NCBI GenBank assembly: GCA_964551835.1
Contig: CAZKEM010000094.1
Coordinates: 1-64,000, forward strand
Length of the DNA: 64,000 bases
DNA from: JAHDCC01 sp964551835
Lineage (GTDB): Bacteria > Actinomycetota > Acidimicrobiia > Acidimicrobiales > SZUA-35
Direction: 5' to 3'
Below, in pieces: positions 24,662 to 32,227 of the stretch. Position numbers and translations under genes: made by a program. The notes beneath the pieces were generated by a model. The model did not search any database, was not told the DNA's origin, and saw only the letters and a program-made list of their open reading frames with translations. Each line of letters opens with the position of its first letter. The stretch's first letter is position 1.

Positions 24662-25452
24662 GGTTGGGGCTCCAAACCTGCGACGCTTCGATGGCTACGT
24701 TGAACCACAGAACCATTGATCTGAGCGACTTCTGGATGTTCGTCCAGAAAGTCCAGAACCGGCGTCATCTTTAGCTCATTTGACGAGGGGAACTCCTCAT
24801 AGACCCTCGAGATAACTTCGTAGTCTTCAGCCGAGTCCAAGGTAAGCCGGTAGTGAGATCCGCGTAAAGCCGCTCCCAGCATCGGAACCCTCTCGATGTG
24901 GAACTGCTCCGGGTTGTCGTAAAGATAAGGCAACGCGTGCTCACGTTGGAACGGCTCTGTTGCCTGTTCCGAAGCTATAGCCAGAGCCGAAAATTTTGCT
25001 ATCTCAACCTCGAAACCGAGAGGGCACATCCGGTCGCTTGGGTGGTTAGCCGAGATGTTCGCTGTGTAGTCCGCCGAGGTTCTAAGATGATGGGCCAATA
25101 CTAGATCGACGGTTTCGGGGTCAACGACTGGCTTGTCTCCGGGAATGCGTATCACATGGTCGGCTTCTTTATATTTGGCAGCACCGACGTGCCTGTCTAA
25201 CACGTCGTCCAGGGAACCTCGAAACAAGTCGATGTCAACCGATTGACAGTAGATCTCTATCGGGTCATCAGAAGCAGCCGTTGATGTGGCGACGACGATG
25301 TCGTCAAGCCTCGGAGCCATTTGGAGTCTCGAAACGATTTGGCTCAGAACCGGCTTTCCTCCGAGGGGGAATAGTACTTTCCCTGGAAGTCGTGATGAAC
25401 CCATTCGGGCCTGAACGACAGCTACGCAACGTTGGCCTACCACGCTGTCCAA
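24658..25452 (-). CDS. SpsF-like CMP-sugar cytidylyltransferase
   Basis: A 264-residue nucleotidyltransferase. The start VAVVQARMGSSRLPGKVLFPLGGKPVL is the nucleotide-binding signature of SpsF/NeuA-type cytidylyltransferases, followed by DDIVVATSTAASDDPI, HVIRIPGDKPVVDPETVD (metal-binding Asp) and YRLTLDSAEDYEVISRVYEEF, which is diagnostic for the SpsF branch. It probably activates a nonulosonic acid with CTP. It sits with a NeuB/SpsE homologue, an SDR and a Gfo/Idh enzyme; SpsE and SpsF are neighbours in Bacillus spore-coat loci too. Overlaps the SDR stop by 16 bases and the KpsS-like gene by four. Confidence 0.87.
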   Translation of the reverse strand: MDSVVGQRCVAVVQARMGSSRLPGKVLFPLGGKPVLSQIVSRLQMAPRLDDIVVATSTAASDDPIEIYCQSVDIDLFRGSLDDVLDRHVGAAKYKEADHVIRIPGDKPVVDPETVDLVLAHHLRTSADYTANISANHPSDRMCPLGFEVEIAKFSALAIASEQATEPFQREHALPYLYDNPEQFHIERVPMLGAALRGSHYRLTLDSAEDYEVISRVYEEFPSSNELKMTPVLDFLDEHPEVAQINGSVVQRSHRSVAGLEPQP

Positions 25453-26222
25453 CCCCCGTCGACCACAAGGTTCGCACCGGTCATATATGCTGATGCTTCG
25501 GATGCAAGAAAGACCATCGCTCCCTGGTAGTCGTCCGGTTCAGCCATTCGGGCGAGGGGAGTTCGGCTCTCATACTCTTGGCGAAACTCGGGGCTTTGCC
25601 CCTCGTTCTTTACTCCGCCAGGCGAAAGTGTGTTGACACGCACACCCTTCGTCGCCCAATATGTAGCGAGGTACCGTGAGAAGTTTAGAACTGCTGCTTT
25701 GGTAGTTGCGTACCCGATTGGGCTATTGATGCCGGAGTCTCCGTAGATTTGGTGTTGAGCGCTGACCATTCCGTACGTCGACGATGTATTGATGATCGAG
25801 CCGCTTCCTCGTTCGGCCAGCACTGTCCCGAAGACCTGACAGGAAAGGAAAAGGCCTGTGAGATTGACATCGATAGTCGACTGCCAAATTTCGAGGGGAT
25901 ATTTTTCGAATGGAGCGAAAAAGTCGTGTCCGGGACGAAGATGGCGTGGGTCGCCTTTGTAATGTGCGTGGTTTGCCAGCACGTCGACTTGGCCATAAGT
26001 GTCAAGGACCTTGGCTAACGCATCGCTGACGCTCTCTGGGTTGAGAATGTCGGTAGGAACCGTAAGGAAGCGTTCGTCCACTCCATCTGTGACAAGGTCG
26101 ACGACGGCCACTCGTGCACCCGCTTCGTCGTAGGCTTGAGCGGTTTGACGGCCTATCTGCCCTGCGCCGCCTACGACCACCGCGATTTTGCCTTCGAGCG
26201 AAAACCTGTCCATGATAGTCAT
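25437..26222 (-). CDS. Short-chain dehydrogenase/reductase in the ulosonate cassette
   Basis: A 261-residue classical SDR. NAD(P) site KIAVVVGGAGQIGRQTAQ, strand VDVLANHAHYKG (N-N-A-G variant with His/Ala), catalytic Ser in INTSSTYGMVS, Tyr and Lys in YATTKAAVLNFSRYLA, then VNTLSPGGVKNEG and the end MTGANLVVDGGWTAW. The insertion before the Tyr (HQIYGDSGINSPIG) is seen in PtmA-type reductases next to NeuB/CMP-ulosonate genes in flagellin glycosylation loci. It may reduce or oxidise a precursor of the ulosonic acid. It is one base from overlapping the Gfo/Idh stop. Confidence 0.88.
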   Translation of the reverse strand: MTIMDRFSLEGKIAVVVGGAGQIGRQTAQAYDEAGARVAVVDLVTDGVDERFLTVPTDILNPESVSDALAKVLDTYGQVDVLANHAHYKGDPRHLRPGHDFFAPFEKYPLEIWQSTIDVNLTGLFLSCQVFGTVLAERGSGSIINTSSTYGMVSAQHQIYGDSGINSPIGYATTKAAVLNFSRYLATYWATKGVRVNTLSPGGVKNEGQSPEFRQEYESRTPLARMAEPDDYQGAMVFLASEASAYMTGANLVVDGGWTAW

Positions 26223-27235
26223 CAGATGCTCCTGGGAAGTTTGATCATCGAATTAGTTTCGGCCGACTCCAGAAGGGCTAGCGCTACGCGGGTCGTGCGT
26301 TCGCCTTCGGTAAGTGTTACGAGCGGGTCTTTTCTGTCTCTAACGGCGTCAGAGAAATCAGCCAACATGCCGATGTAGTCATCTTCGAATGGATATGGCG
26401 AAGGGAAATCGCCATCCTCGGTGACGGCGCAATCGGCTGTGATCTCTAGGTTCGGTTCCTCGAAGTCCCATACGACACTTCCAAGTTCGCCGATGGCTCG
26501 TATTCGTCGTCGGTTCGGTTTCTGAAAAAAGTCGAGGTGGAGGAGTGTGGTGCATCCGCCTTCGTGGCTTAGAAGGCCGTCCATACATCCTTCGGCATCT
26601 AGTTGCAGGCTTTCTAACTTGCGTCGCTGGCCGAGCACTTCTTCGATTTTTCCGAACAGAAATTCTGCGGTGTTCAGCTCATGTGAACAAGTCAGGGTGA
26701 CCCCTCCGCCCATATCTCGCCGCGCGGCGTATCCTGTGCGATAGTCTTCCCACGGATGCCAATCGGGTAAGTGTGTGCCCCATTCGACGTGGGCTGTTGT
26801 GACCTGGCCAATGGCACCGCTGTCTAACACTTCCTTCATTCGTAGAAGTCGTTTGTCGAAACGCATTTGGTGGGCCACCCCGACGATGGCGTTTTGTTCC
26901 CTGGCCAAAGAGTGCAGTTTTGATAGTCCAGCGACACTGTGGGAGAGAGGCTTCTCGATGAGAACATCGAAACCCTGTTCCAGTGCCCAACGTGTTGTTT
27001 CGAGATGTAAGAACGTTGGATTCGCAACGATTACGGCATCTGGATTCAATGCGGCAACGTCAGCCCGGTCGAAAACGACCGGTATCTGCTTCTCCAGGCG
27101 GGGTCGGCCCTCAACAGCTTCTCCTGAGCGTAGAAAAAAGGCGTCAGAACCAAGGGACAATGCGTTGGCGGCGTGTCGCCGGCCAATAGATCCGTAGCCA
27201 ACAACACAGAACCGCAAAGGTTCGGCTGAGGTCAT
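26222..27235 (-). CDS. Gfo/Idh/MocA-family oxidoreductase
   Basis: A 337-residue NAD(P)-dependent enzyme. N-terminal Rossmann fold: FCVVGYGSIGRRHAANALSL; then DAVIVANPTFLHLETTRWALEQGFDVLIEKPLS, with the EKP motif that places the catalytic Lys. The C-terminal alpha/beta domain has WHPWEDYRTGYAARRDMGGGVTLTCSHELN, with the likely catalytic His region. In this cassette it could modify a sugar ring (for example 2- or 3-oxidation) before or after NeuB condensation, as in several nonulosonate loci. Overlaps the NeuB-like stop by four bases. Confidence 0.88.
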   Translation of the reverse strand: MTSAEPLRFCVVGYGSIGRRHAANALSLGSDAFFLRSGEAVEGRPRLEKQIPVVFDRADVAALNPDAVIVANPTFLHLETTRWALEQGFDVLIEKPLSHSVAGLSKLHSLAREQNAIVGVAHQMRFDKRLLRMKEVLDSGAIGQVTTAHVEWGTHLPDWHPWEDYRTGYAARRDMGGGVTLTCSHELNTAEFLFGKIEEVLGQRRKLESLQLDAEGCMDGLLSHEGGCTTLLHLDFFQKPNRRRIRAIGELGSVVWDFEEPNLEITADCAVTEDGDFPSPYPFEDDYIGMLADFSDAVRDRKDPLVTLTEGERTTRVALALLESAETNSMIKLPRSI

Positions 27236-28290
27236 TCTGTGAAGTCGTCCAAGGTTAAGAGCGTGTCAGCCTGGACAGAACGGACCGTGGTCTTACCTAG
27301 GAGGTCGTAGTACATGGCTGGAGGTAGGCCGGTGCCCGGTCGCTTGAGTGTAAGATGCTGCTCGGAGAGTATGGTTCCAGGTTCAATGTCTATCGCCGAC
27401 ACGACGCTCCGACGAGCGTTAGACCGCGTCAGCTGTTCACAATCGAGCGTCTTCTTAACGCCGTCACCGAGAGATTTCTCAAGTGTCCTAACGTCTTCGA
27501 CCATGGATTGGAGCTCTTCTTCGTTGAGGGATAGCCAATGGTCTGCACTGTCTGGGAGGGTCTTGTCGAATGTGTAGTGCTTCTCGATTACTCTTACTCC
27601 ATATAGAACTGATGCTGCTGGAACGATTGTCCCAAGGGTGTGGTCGCTCAAGCCCAAGAGTTCGTTGGGGAATTCCTTGGCTATGTGATGAAGGGCCGTA
27701 AGGTTGGCATCGGCAGGATCGGTTGGGTAACAGAGTGTGCAGTGCATGATGCAGATGTCGTCGGTCCCTGCAGCGGTGATTTCGTCCACGGCTGTTCGGA
27801 TCTCATCGATGGTCGCTGCTCCGGTAGATAGCAGCATTGGGAGGCCCTTGCTCGCCACGTGGCGAAGAAAGGGAATATTTGTGATGTCGCACGATGCCAT
27901 CTTGAAGCCTTTCGCTCCGACGCTGACCAGCATGTCGGCTGCGTCGTTATCGAACGGAGTCGATAGGAACTCGACCTCGTATTTCTCACATAGAGAATAG
28001 AGGTCTCGATACTGGTCTTCTTCGAACGAGTCGAGGAGCGAGTAGGAGTCGAATTGGGAGCCTTCTGAATCGTGTTCGCCATCCCAGTCCCAGAAACGTG
28101 GGGCTGATTTAGTAGTGAGATTCTCCGCCTTGTAGGTCTGAAACTTGACTATGTCTGCACCAGCTCGGGCGGCTGTCTTTATTAGTTCTTCAGCGTAGTC
28201 CATTCGCCCGAGATGGTTAACGCCAGCTTCGGCGATAACCACCGTCTTATCGCTGGTGAAATTTACGTTACCTATCGTGAAGTGATACAT
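27232..28290 (-). CDS. NeuB/SpsE-type nonulosonic acid synthase
   Basis: A 352-residue enzyme that condenses PEP with an N-acetyl hexose-type sugar. TIM-barrel motifs: VVIAEAGVNHLGRMDYA, ADIVKFQTYKAENL, VEFLSTPFDNDAADML, KMASCDITNIPFLRHVA, ELLGLSDHTLGTIVP, VIEKHYTFDKTLPDSADHWLSL. The C-terminal SAF (antifreeze-like) domain begins near residue 290 (RRSVVSAIDIEPGTILSEQHLTLKRPGTGLPP). NeuB, LegI and PseI are not separable by eye; LegI or SpsE-like is likely from neighbours. The start lies inside the end of the upstream glycosyltransferase (23-base overlap). Confidence 0.92.
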   Translation of the reverse strand: MYHFTIGNVNFTSDKTVVIAEAGVNHLGRMDYAEELIKTAARAGADIVKFQTYKAENLTTKSAPRFWDWDGEHDSEGSQFDSYSLLDSFEEDQYRDLYSLCEKYEVEFLSTPFDNDAADMLVSVGAKGFKMASCDITNIPFLRHVASKGLPMLLSTGAATIDEIRTAVDEITAAGTDDICIMHCTLCYPTDPADANLTALHHIAKEFPNELLGLSDHTLGTIVPAASVLYGVRVIEKHYTFDKTLPDSADHWLSLNEEELQSMVEDVRTLEKSLGDGVKKTLDCEQLTRSNARRSVVSAIDIEPGTILSEQHLTLKRPGTGLPPAMYYDLLGKTTVRSVQADTLLTLDDFTE

Positions 28291-28975
28291 ACTTCTTCTC
28301 CATTTCTATGATGGCGTCATTTCGGTCGTCCTGAAGTGTCAGGTTTAGGCCGTGTATGTGATACCTATATAGAGCAATTGGAAGGTGGAAACCCCTACAC
28401 CCATTCTGGATAAGCCGGCCAATTAAGTCGTAATCCTCGCACGTCCGGAGTGTCTCGTCGTAACCTCCAACCTCTTTCAGCGCAGAGGTTCGGAAGAGAA
28501 CGCCGGCTCCATGTTCGAACAGTTTCTGTTGAGTTGAGAGAGGGACGCGGGACTGTTTGAAACCTACTTCGTCGACCCGGTAGTGGTCACAGTACACGAA
28601 GTCGATGGCAGGGTTCTCGTCGAGAATTTGTGATGTATAGGTGATGGCAAGTTTGTTCAAGAAGTCGTCGGCGTCGACCCGCATAATGTACTTGCCTTTG
28701 GAAGCATTTATCCCGGCGTTGGATGCACCTCCAACGCCCCGGTTGGTCTCGAGTAGCACTGAAACTACGTCTTGTTCATAGGTTTTGATGATCTGCGTCG
28801 AATTGTCGGTCGAAGCGTCATCGACGATTATCACCTCAAAGCTCCGCCTAAACACGATTTGATCCAGGCATGATCGAACCGCCCGGTCAAGAAATTTGCC
28901 GCGGTTGAAGTTGGTGATGATCATTGAAACATCAAGGGTTGTCACGAGATGAAATCTCCGAGATTCGGGTAACAC
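28268..28975 (-). CDS. Family 2 glycosyltransferase
   Basis: A 235-residue GT-A enzyme. Opening VSMIITNFNRGKFLDRAVRSCLDQ, then FEVIIVDDASTDNSTQIIKTYE (nucleotide-binding Asp pair), RGVGGASNAGINASKGKYIMRVDADDF (DxD metal motif as DAD) and the acceptor region GGYDETLRTCEDYDL with the catalytic ED. It lacks membrane helices. The start is uncertain: the first residues to about 12 are not conserved, and GTG 28945 or ATG 28927 could begin just before the first strand. It heads this minus-strand unit of ten genes (28975 down to 17355). Confidence 0.85.
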   Translation of the reverse strand: MLPESRRFHLVTTLDVSMIITNFNRGKFLDRAVRSCLDQIVFRRSFEVIIVDDASTDNSTQIIKTYEQDVVSVLLETNRGVGGASNAGINASKGKYIMRVDADDFLNKLAITYTSQILDENPAIDFVYCDHYRVDEVGFKQSRVPLSTQQKLFEHGAGVLFRTSALKEVGGYDETLRTCEDYDLIGRLIQNGCRGFHLPIALYRYHIHGLNLTLQDDRNDAIIEMEKKYVSLHDR

Positions 28976-29292
28976 TTCATAGTTAAAACACTGGGTCCAT
29001 TAGCTCTTGTCGGGCGACCTTTGGAGCAGGAGTTCTTCCACTACTAGTACCTCTTGATACGCGAGGCCTTTGCTACGAGACCGCACCTTAGCACAGCGTA
29101 AAAACAAAAGTGGGTGAAGCCGCGACATTATTTAGGTCGACCATTATTGATACGAATAGCTTGTCTAACAATCGACAATTAAGTTGATGTATGGACAGCT
29201 AGGGTAGGTTTGATTCGGTCTAATGAAGTTCTTTCGGTAGCCCAAATATGTTGAAGTGTCCGTCCAGTGGGTTGTTGGCGAAAGTTCGGTTT
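28976..29292. other. Intergenic stretch upstream of the minus-strand glycan unit
   Basis: About 317 bases without a convincing gene, between the end of the heparinase gene (stop at 29293) and the start of the GT2 gene. It is relatively AT-rich from 29090 to 29220 and must hold the promoter for the GT2-to-GT4 unit, but I could not pick one with confidence. No terminator-type hairpin was clear. Confidence 0.3.
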
Positions 29293-31146
29293 CTATCCTT
29301 GTCCGGTGATCGTCCATCGTCGCGCGTTTGCCGTGAAGTGGGTGACCTGGTCAACCTTGGGAGAAGGGTGCGGCGAGATCGTTTCAGACCGGTAGGAACA
29401 AGTACTCAACGTGTCACCAGCTTCGGTTTGTGAAGATGTTGCCCACTCCCAGAATGCAACATTTTTAGACAGGTCCTCAATCTCCCACCCGTTAGCGCTT
29501 GGAGTTACGGATCGTTCGAACTCCAACTCCTTGCCGTGGGCAGATACAGAGAAGTGATCGACTGTCGAAATAGATACCTTTGGCCAGTCTCCCCAGAGAA
29601 ATCGGCCTAGTCGGGTCATTTGTTGTTCGCCGGGGATGTGGGGCATGTTGTGATGCTGGGTCTCTGACAAATCAGGCTCGCCAGGTTTTGGCTTGTAGCT
29701 CCACGTACCTGGGTCGAACACGACCTGCTCGCCGTCGACCCACAGCTCGACATGGCCAAAATCGCATTGAGGCGGACGAAACAGTTGATGCTCACCACCA
29801 CGAATTAGCGCCCGATGTTTGCCATTCACAATGACCGAAAGTCCGGCATCGGGAAACACCTTCGTCTGCACCCCTTCCGGCTCAGGTTCGTTCGGGAGAT
29901 ACCGCTGAGGCCGACCCCAAAACCAGCAGACGGCTTCGATCGCCGGTCCGCCCCAATCGTAGGTCGACCCCTCAATCAACTGAGCGGCCATCAGTAATGT
30001 CGGACGGACATCCAAATGGCGGGTCGACGTCAACGGCAAAATATGTGCCCCGTCGTTGTTGCCCCAATTACCTGCCGCTCCGTCGCTCTTCTGCGTAATA
30101 GCTAAAAGGAACCGGTATGTGCGATCAAGCGCCGACTCCAACTCGTCCGGGACGGCTTTGCCGACGGACCGAAACAGCCACATCGCCCAAATGAAGTTCT
30201 CCATAAACACTCGGTGGTAGTTCAACGAGTACTGCGATGTGCCGCCATCAGCAAACACGAGCTTCTCACACGCCTGAACCAGTAACCGTTCACCCAACCT
30301 GCGGTATCGGGCGGCCCGCGCCAAGTCGGGGAACAGGAGCCCGACCGTTATCAGCCCAACGGCTTCGGAAACGATGTGGTTGTTGTCTTGGCTGCGGGCG
30401 TACCGCCAATGCGCCGAGATACGTTGCGCCGTCACGTCGGCAAACTTTGCCAACAGCGTCCTACGTCCGGGTGTCAGGTAGTCGGGGCCAAACGCTTGGA
30501 CGGCGAACACGGCAGCCATGAGTCGCAGCGCCGACTCTTGGCCACATGTCCAGTTCACACCATCGTTCGGCTGATTAGCGTCGCACCAGTCTTCGAACAG
30601 CTGCCAGAACACGTCGGGAGCTGCCGTTTCGGGGTCGAAAGCGTGCAGTCTCGCCAGCTTGAATGCCCATCCAAAGCGAGACGGCTCCCAAATAAGTTTG
30701 AGATCGGCTTCGGGTAACTCCCGTACCTCCGACCAATGCTGCCCAATAGGGTACGAGGCCGGGGTGATGGGCTCATGATGCCAAGAATCGATATCGCACA
30801 TCGTTCCGAACACATCGAATTGGCGGTTCTTCAACTGATCAAGTGTGCGGCGAAGATCAGCCTCTGCCTCTGGCACTTCGTCTCGGAGAAACTGCCCTGC
30901 GTCGCTGTTATATAAGGTCAACCACCGAAACGCCTGTGACGGTCCGACATCGAGGTTTTGCCAAGTGCTCATGGGGGAACGGCGTTTATAGACACCCAAC
31001 TTGTGTTCGGTCGTCAAAAACAGTCGAGTCGCAACCCAACGCCAACCAAGGGTTTCCAAAACCTTGAAGCCAAGGCGGACCTTGCCTAAACGCCCTCTGA
31101 ACTGCGGCGCTAGAACAGAAGGTTCTTCGTTTGGTGCTGATGACAT
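29293..31146 (-). CDS. Heparinase II/III-like polysaccharide lyase
   Basis: A 617-residue protein from ATG 31146. The N-terminal half is an alpha/alpha toroid: SRFGWAFKLARLHAFDPETA-like RFGWAFKLARL, YARSQDNNHIVSEAVGLITVG, GTSQYSLNYHRVFMENFIWA with the likely catalytic Tyr/His. The C-terminal half is the heparinase II/III beta-sandwich: QCDFGHVELWVDGEQVVFDPGTWSY. No signal peptide is obvious, so its site of action is unclear; many such proteins lie in polysaccharide loci and may cut mis-assembled or released chains. The open frame extends 17 residues upstream to 31197, but the ATG at 31146 precedes the conserved start. Part of a second copy is at 32062-32177. Confidence 0.88.
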   Translation of the reverse strand: MSSAPNEEPSVLAPQFRGRLGKVRLGFKVLETLGWRWVATRLFLTTEHKLGVYKRRSPMSTWQNLDVGPSQAFRWLTLYNSDAGQFLRDEVPEAEADLRRTLDQLKNRQFDVFGTMCDIDSWHHEPITPASYPIGQHWSEVRELPEADLKLIWEPSRFGWAFKLARLHAFDPETAAPDVFWQLFEDWCDANQPNDGVNWTCGQESALRLMAAVFAVQAFGPDYLTPGRRTLLAKFADVTAQRISAHWRYARSQDNNHIVSEAVGLITVGLLFPDLARAARYRRLGERLLVQACEKLVFADGGTSQYSLNYHRVFMENFIWAMWLFRSVGKAVPDELESALDRTYRFLLAITQKSDGAAGNWGNNDGAHILPLTSTRHLDVRPTLLMAAQLIEGSTYDWGGPAIEAVCWFWGRPQRYLPNEPEPEGVQTKVFPDAGLSVIVNGKHRALIRGGEHQLFRPPQCDFGHVELWVDGEQVVFDPGTWSYKPKPGEPDLSETQHHNMPHIPGEQQMTRLGRFLWGDWPKVSISTVDHFSVSAHGKELEFERSVTPSANGWEIEDLSKNVAFWEWATSSQTEAGDTLSTCSYRSETISPHPSPKVDQVTHFTANARRWTITGQG

Positions 31147-31293
31147 GTCGGCGCGTCTGGACAGTGCGGCGGGTGTGTCCGCTTCGCACGTTAGCACAAC
31201 CGATTTAGCGGTTCAGTTGAATTCCAACAAACTTCGACCTCACCACAGCTGTCGCGGCTGCGGCCTAACGTTGAGCTGCAACTCCAAAGTATG

Positions 31294-31677
31294 CTAAACG
31301 GTCTGAAGTTGAAAGCCGTCGTACTCCGAAAACGCTCGATCTCTTGAGAACAGGGTAAGTTTGTGATTCTGCGCCTGGGCGATGAGCATTCGGTCAAAAG
31401 GGTCTCGGTGACGGTTTGGCAACGTACCCGCCGTCCATGAGTCTTCCCAAGAAATTGGTAACTGTTCGAAACTGTCTTCGCTCAACAGGTCGAACATCTC
31501 AGTAGGGAAGCTGAGCTTGCCGATGCGTTCTTTGATCCGCATCTCCCAAGTTGAGACAGCACTTACTAAAACCAGGTTCTCGGGGTCGGCTATTTGAGCG
31601 ATAGTTGTGTCGTCGAGTTCGATGCCCGCATACCACCAAATGAGGGCATGGGTGTCAAGAAGGATGCGCATCGTCAC
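31294..31677 (-). CDS. vapC: VapC-type PIN-domain toxin
   Basis: A 127-residue PIN nuclease. The acidic metal-binding residues are in RILLDTHALIWW (Asp), SAVSTWEMRIKERIGKL (Glu), and NRHRDPFDRMLIAQAQ with a further Asp in LFSRDRAFSEYDG. PIN toxins of this LDTHALIWW subgroup pair with Phd/YefM antitoxins and cleave tRNA or rRNA. Its start overlaps the antitoxin stop by 23 bases, so the two are co-translated. Length is normal. A second Met two codons in (31671) is also possible. Confidence 0.92.
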   Translation of the reverse strand: MTMRILLDTHALIWWYAGIELDDTTIAQIADPENLVLVSAVSTWEMRIKERIGKLSFPTEMFDLLSEDSFEQLPISWEDSWTAGTLPNRHRDPFDRMLIAQAQNHKLTLFSRDRAFSEYDGFQLQTV

Positions 31678-31918
31678 CGGTGGTCTCGGCTAGCCCTTCG
31701 AATGAACCCGCAACCCAGTCGGGGGTTTGATCGAAATCGTCAGCCATCGTGATAAGCCCGGCAAGGCGTCCAGGTTCACGAGGTTTTTGTTCTTCAAGAT
31801 ATGGCACGAGGCGCGCTAGAGGTTTGCCCGACTTTCCCAAAATGATGTTCTCACCGTTCGCGGCCCGGTCGATCAGTTTAGAAAGGTGTGTCTTAGCTTC
31901 GTAGACGTTGATAACCAT
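31655..31918 (-). CDS. Phd/YefM-type antitoxin
   Basis: An 87-residue antitoxin from ATG 31918. The N-terminal DNA-binding domain reads INVYEAKTHLSKLIDRAANGENIILGKSGKPLARLVPY, the standard Phd/YefM pattern; the acidic C-terminal tail (DDFDQTPDWVAGSFEGL) is the toxin-binding part that folds on VapC. A longer frame starts at 31939 but the conserved domain begins at MVINV. Two 10-base direct repeats directly upstream are the likely operator for autorepression. Confidence 0.9.
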   Translation of the reverse strand: MVINVYEAKTHLSKLIDRAANGENIILGKSGKPLARLVPYLEEQKPREPGRLAGLITMADDFDQTPDWVAGSFEGLAETTGDDAHPS

Positions 31919-31934
31919 ATACTGACTGTACTTG

Positions 31935-31954
31935 GTCAAGTCTAGTCAAGTCAA
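31935..31954 (-). promoter_or_regulatory. Tandem 10-base direct repeat upstream of the antitoxin
   Basis: GTCAAGTCTA (31935-31944) and GTCAAGTCAA (31945-31954) are adjacent and match in eight of ten bases, exactly one helical turn apart, 17 bases upstream of the antitoxin ATG. Phd/YefM proteins bind repeated sites at their own promoters, so this is a plausible operator (inference). Confidence 0.45.
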
Positions 31955-31981
31955 ACCTGCAAGATCTGGTTGCGAGTTGAG

Positions 31982-32061
31982 CTACAGCTCGTCGAGAAGG
32001 GTTTCCAGTTCGTCGACCAACGCCAGGCGCGACCGGTTTCGCGCATCCACCGTTTACCTGA
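31982..32061 (-). pseudogene. C-terminal remnant of a second GT4 glycosyltransferase
   Basis: On the minus strand this stretch reads NRSRLALVDELETLLDEL then TAG. It aligns without gaps with the last 26 codons of the intact glycosyltransferase at 32228-33403 (NRSRARLAAKLESLLDGL then TAG), including many identical bases. There is a TAA in the aligned frame near its upstream end and no start, so it is a dead tail. It is joined directly to the heparinase remnant. Confidence 0.8.
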
Positions 32062-32177
32062 CTCGCCCAACGCCAACCAAGAGTCTCCACAACGTTGAAG
32101 CTAAGGCGGACCTTGCCGAGTCGACCTGGAATCGCGTCGGCCTTCGCGACTGTTTTTTTGTCTGTCTCGGTGGGCAT
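32062..32177 (-). pseudogene. N-terminal remnant of a second heparinase II/III-like gene
   Basis: The frame from ATG 32177 reads GRLGKVRLSFNVVETLGWRW, nearly the same as GRLGKVRLGFKVLETLGWRW at the N-terminus of the intact heparinase gene. At DNA level 32066-32117 matches 31035-31086 at 47 of 52 positions. After the last shared residues the sequence switches abruptly (about 32061) to glycosyltransferase tail sequence in another frame. The composite frame stays open to 31893, so a chimeric 94-residue peptide could be made, but function is unlikely. Confidence 0.85.
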
Positions 32178-32227
32178 GTACGTGCGGTGAATCGGGCGGC
32201 GGGTGTATCTAGAACGCTAGCTACTTA

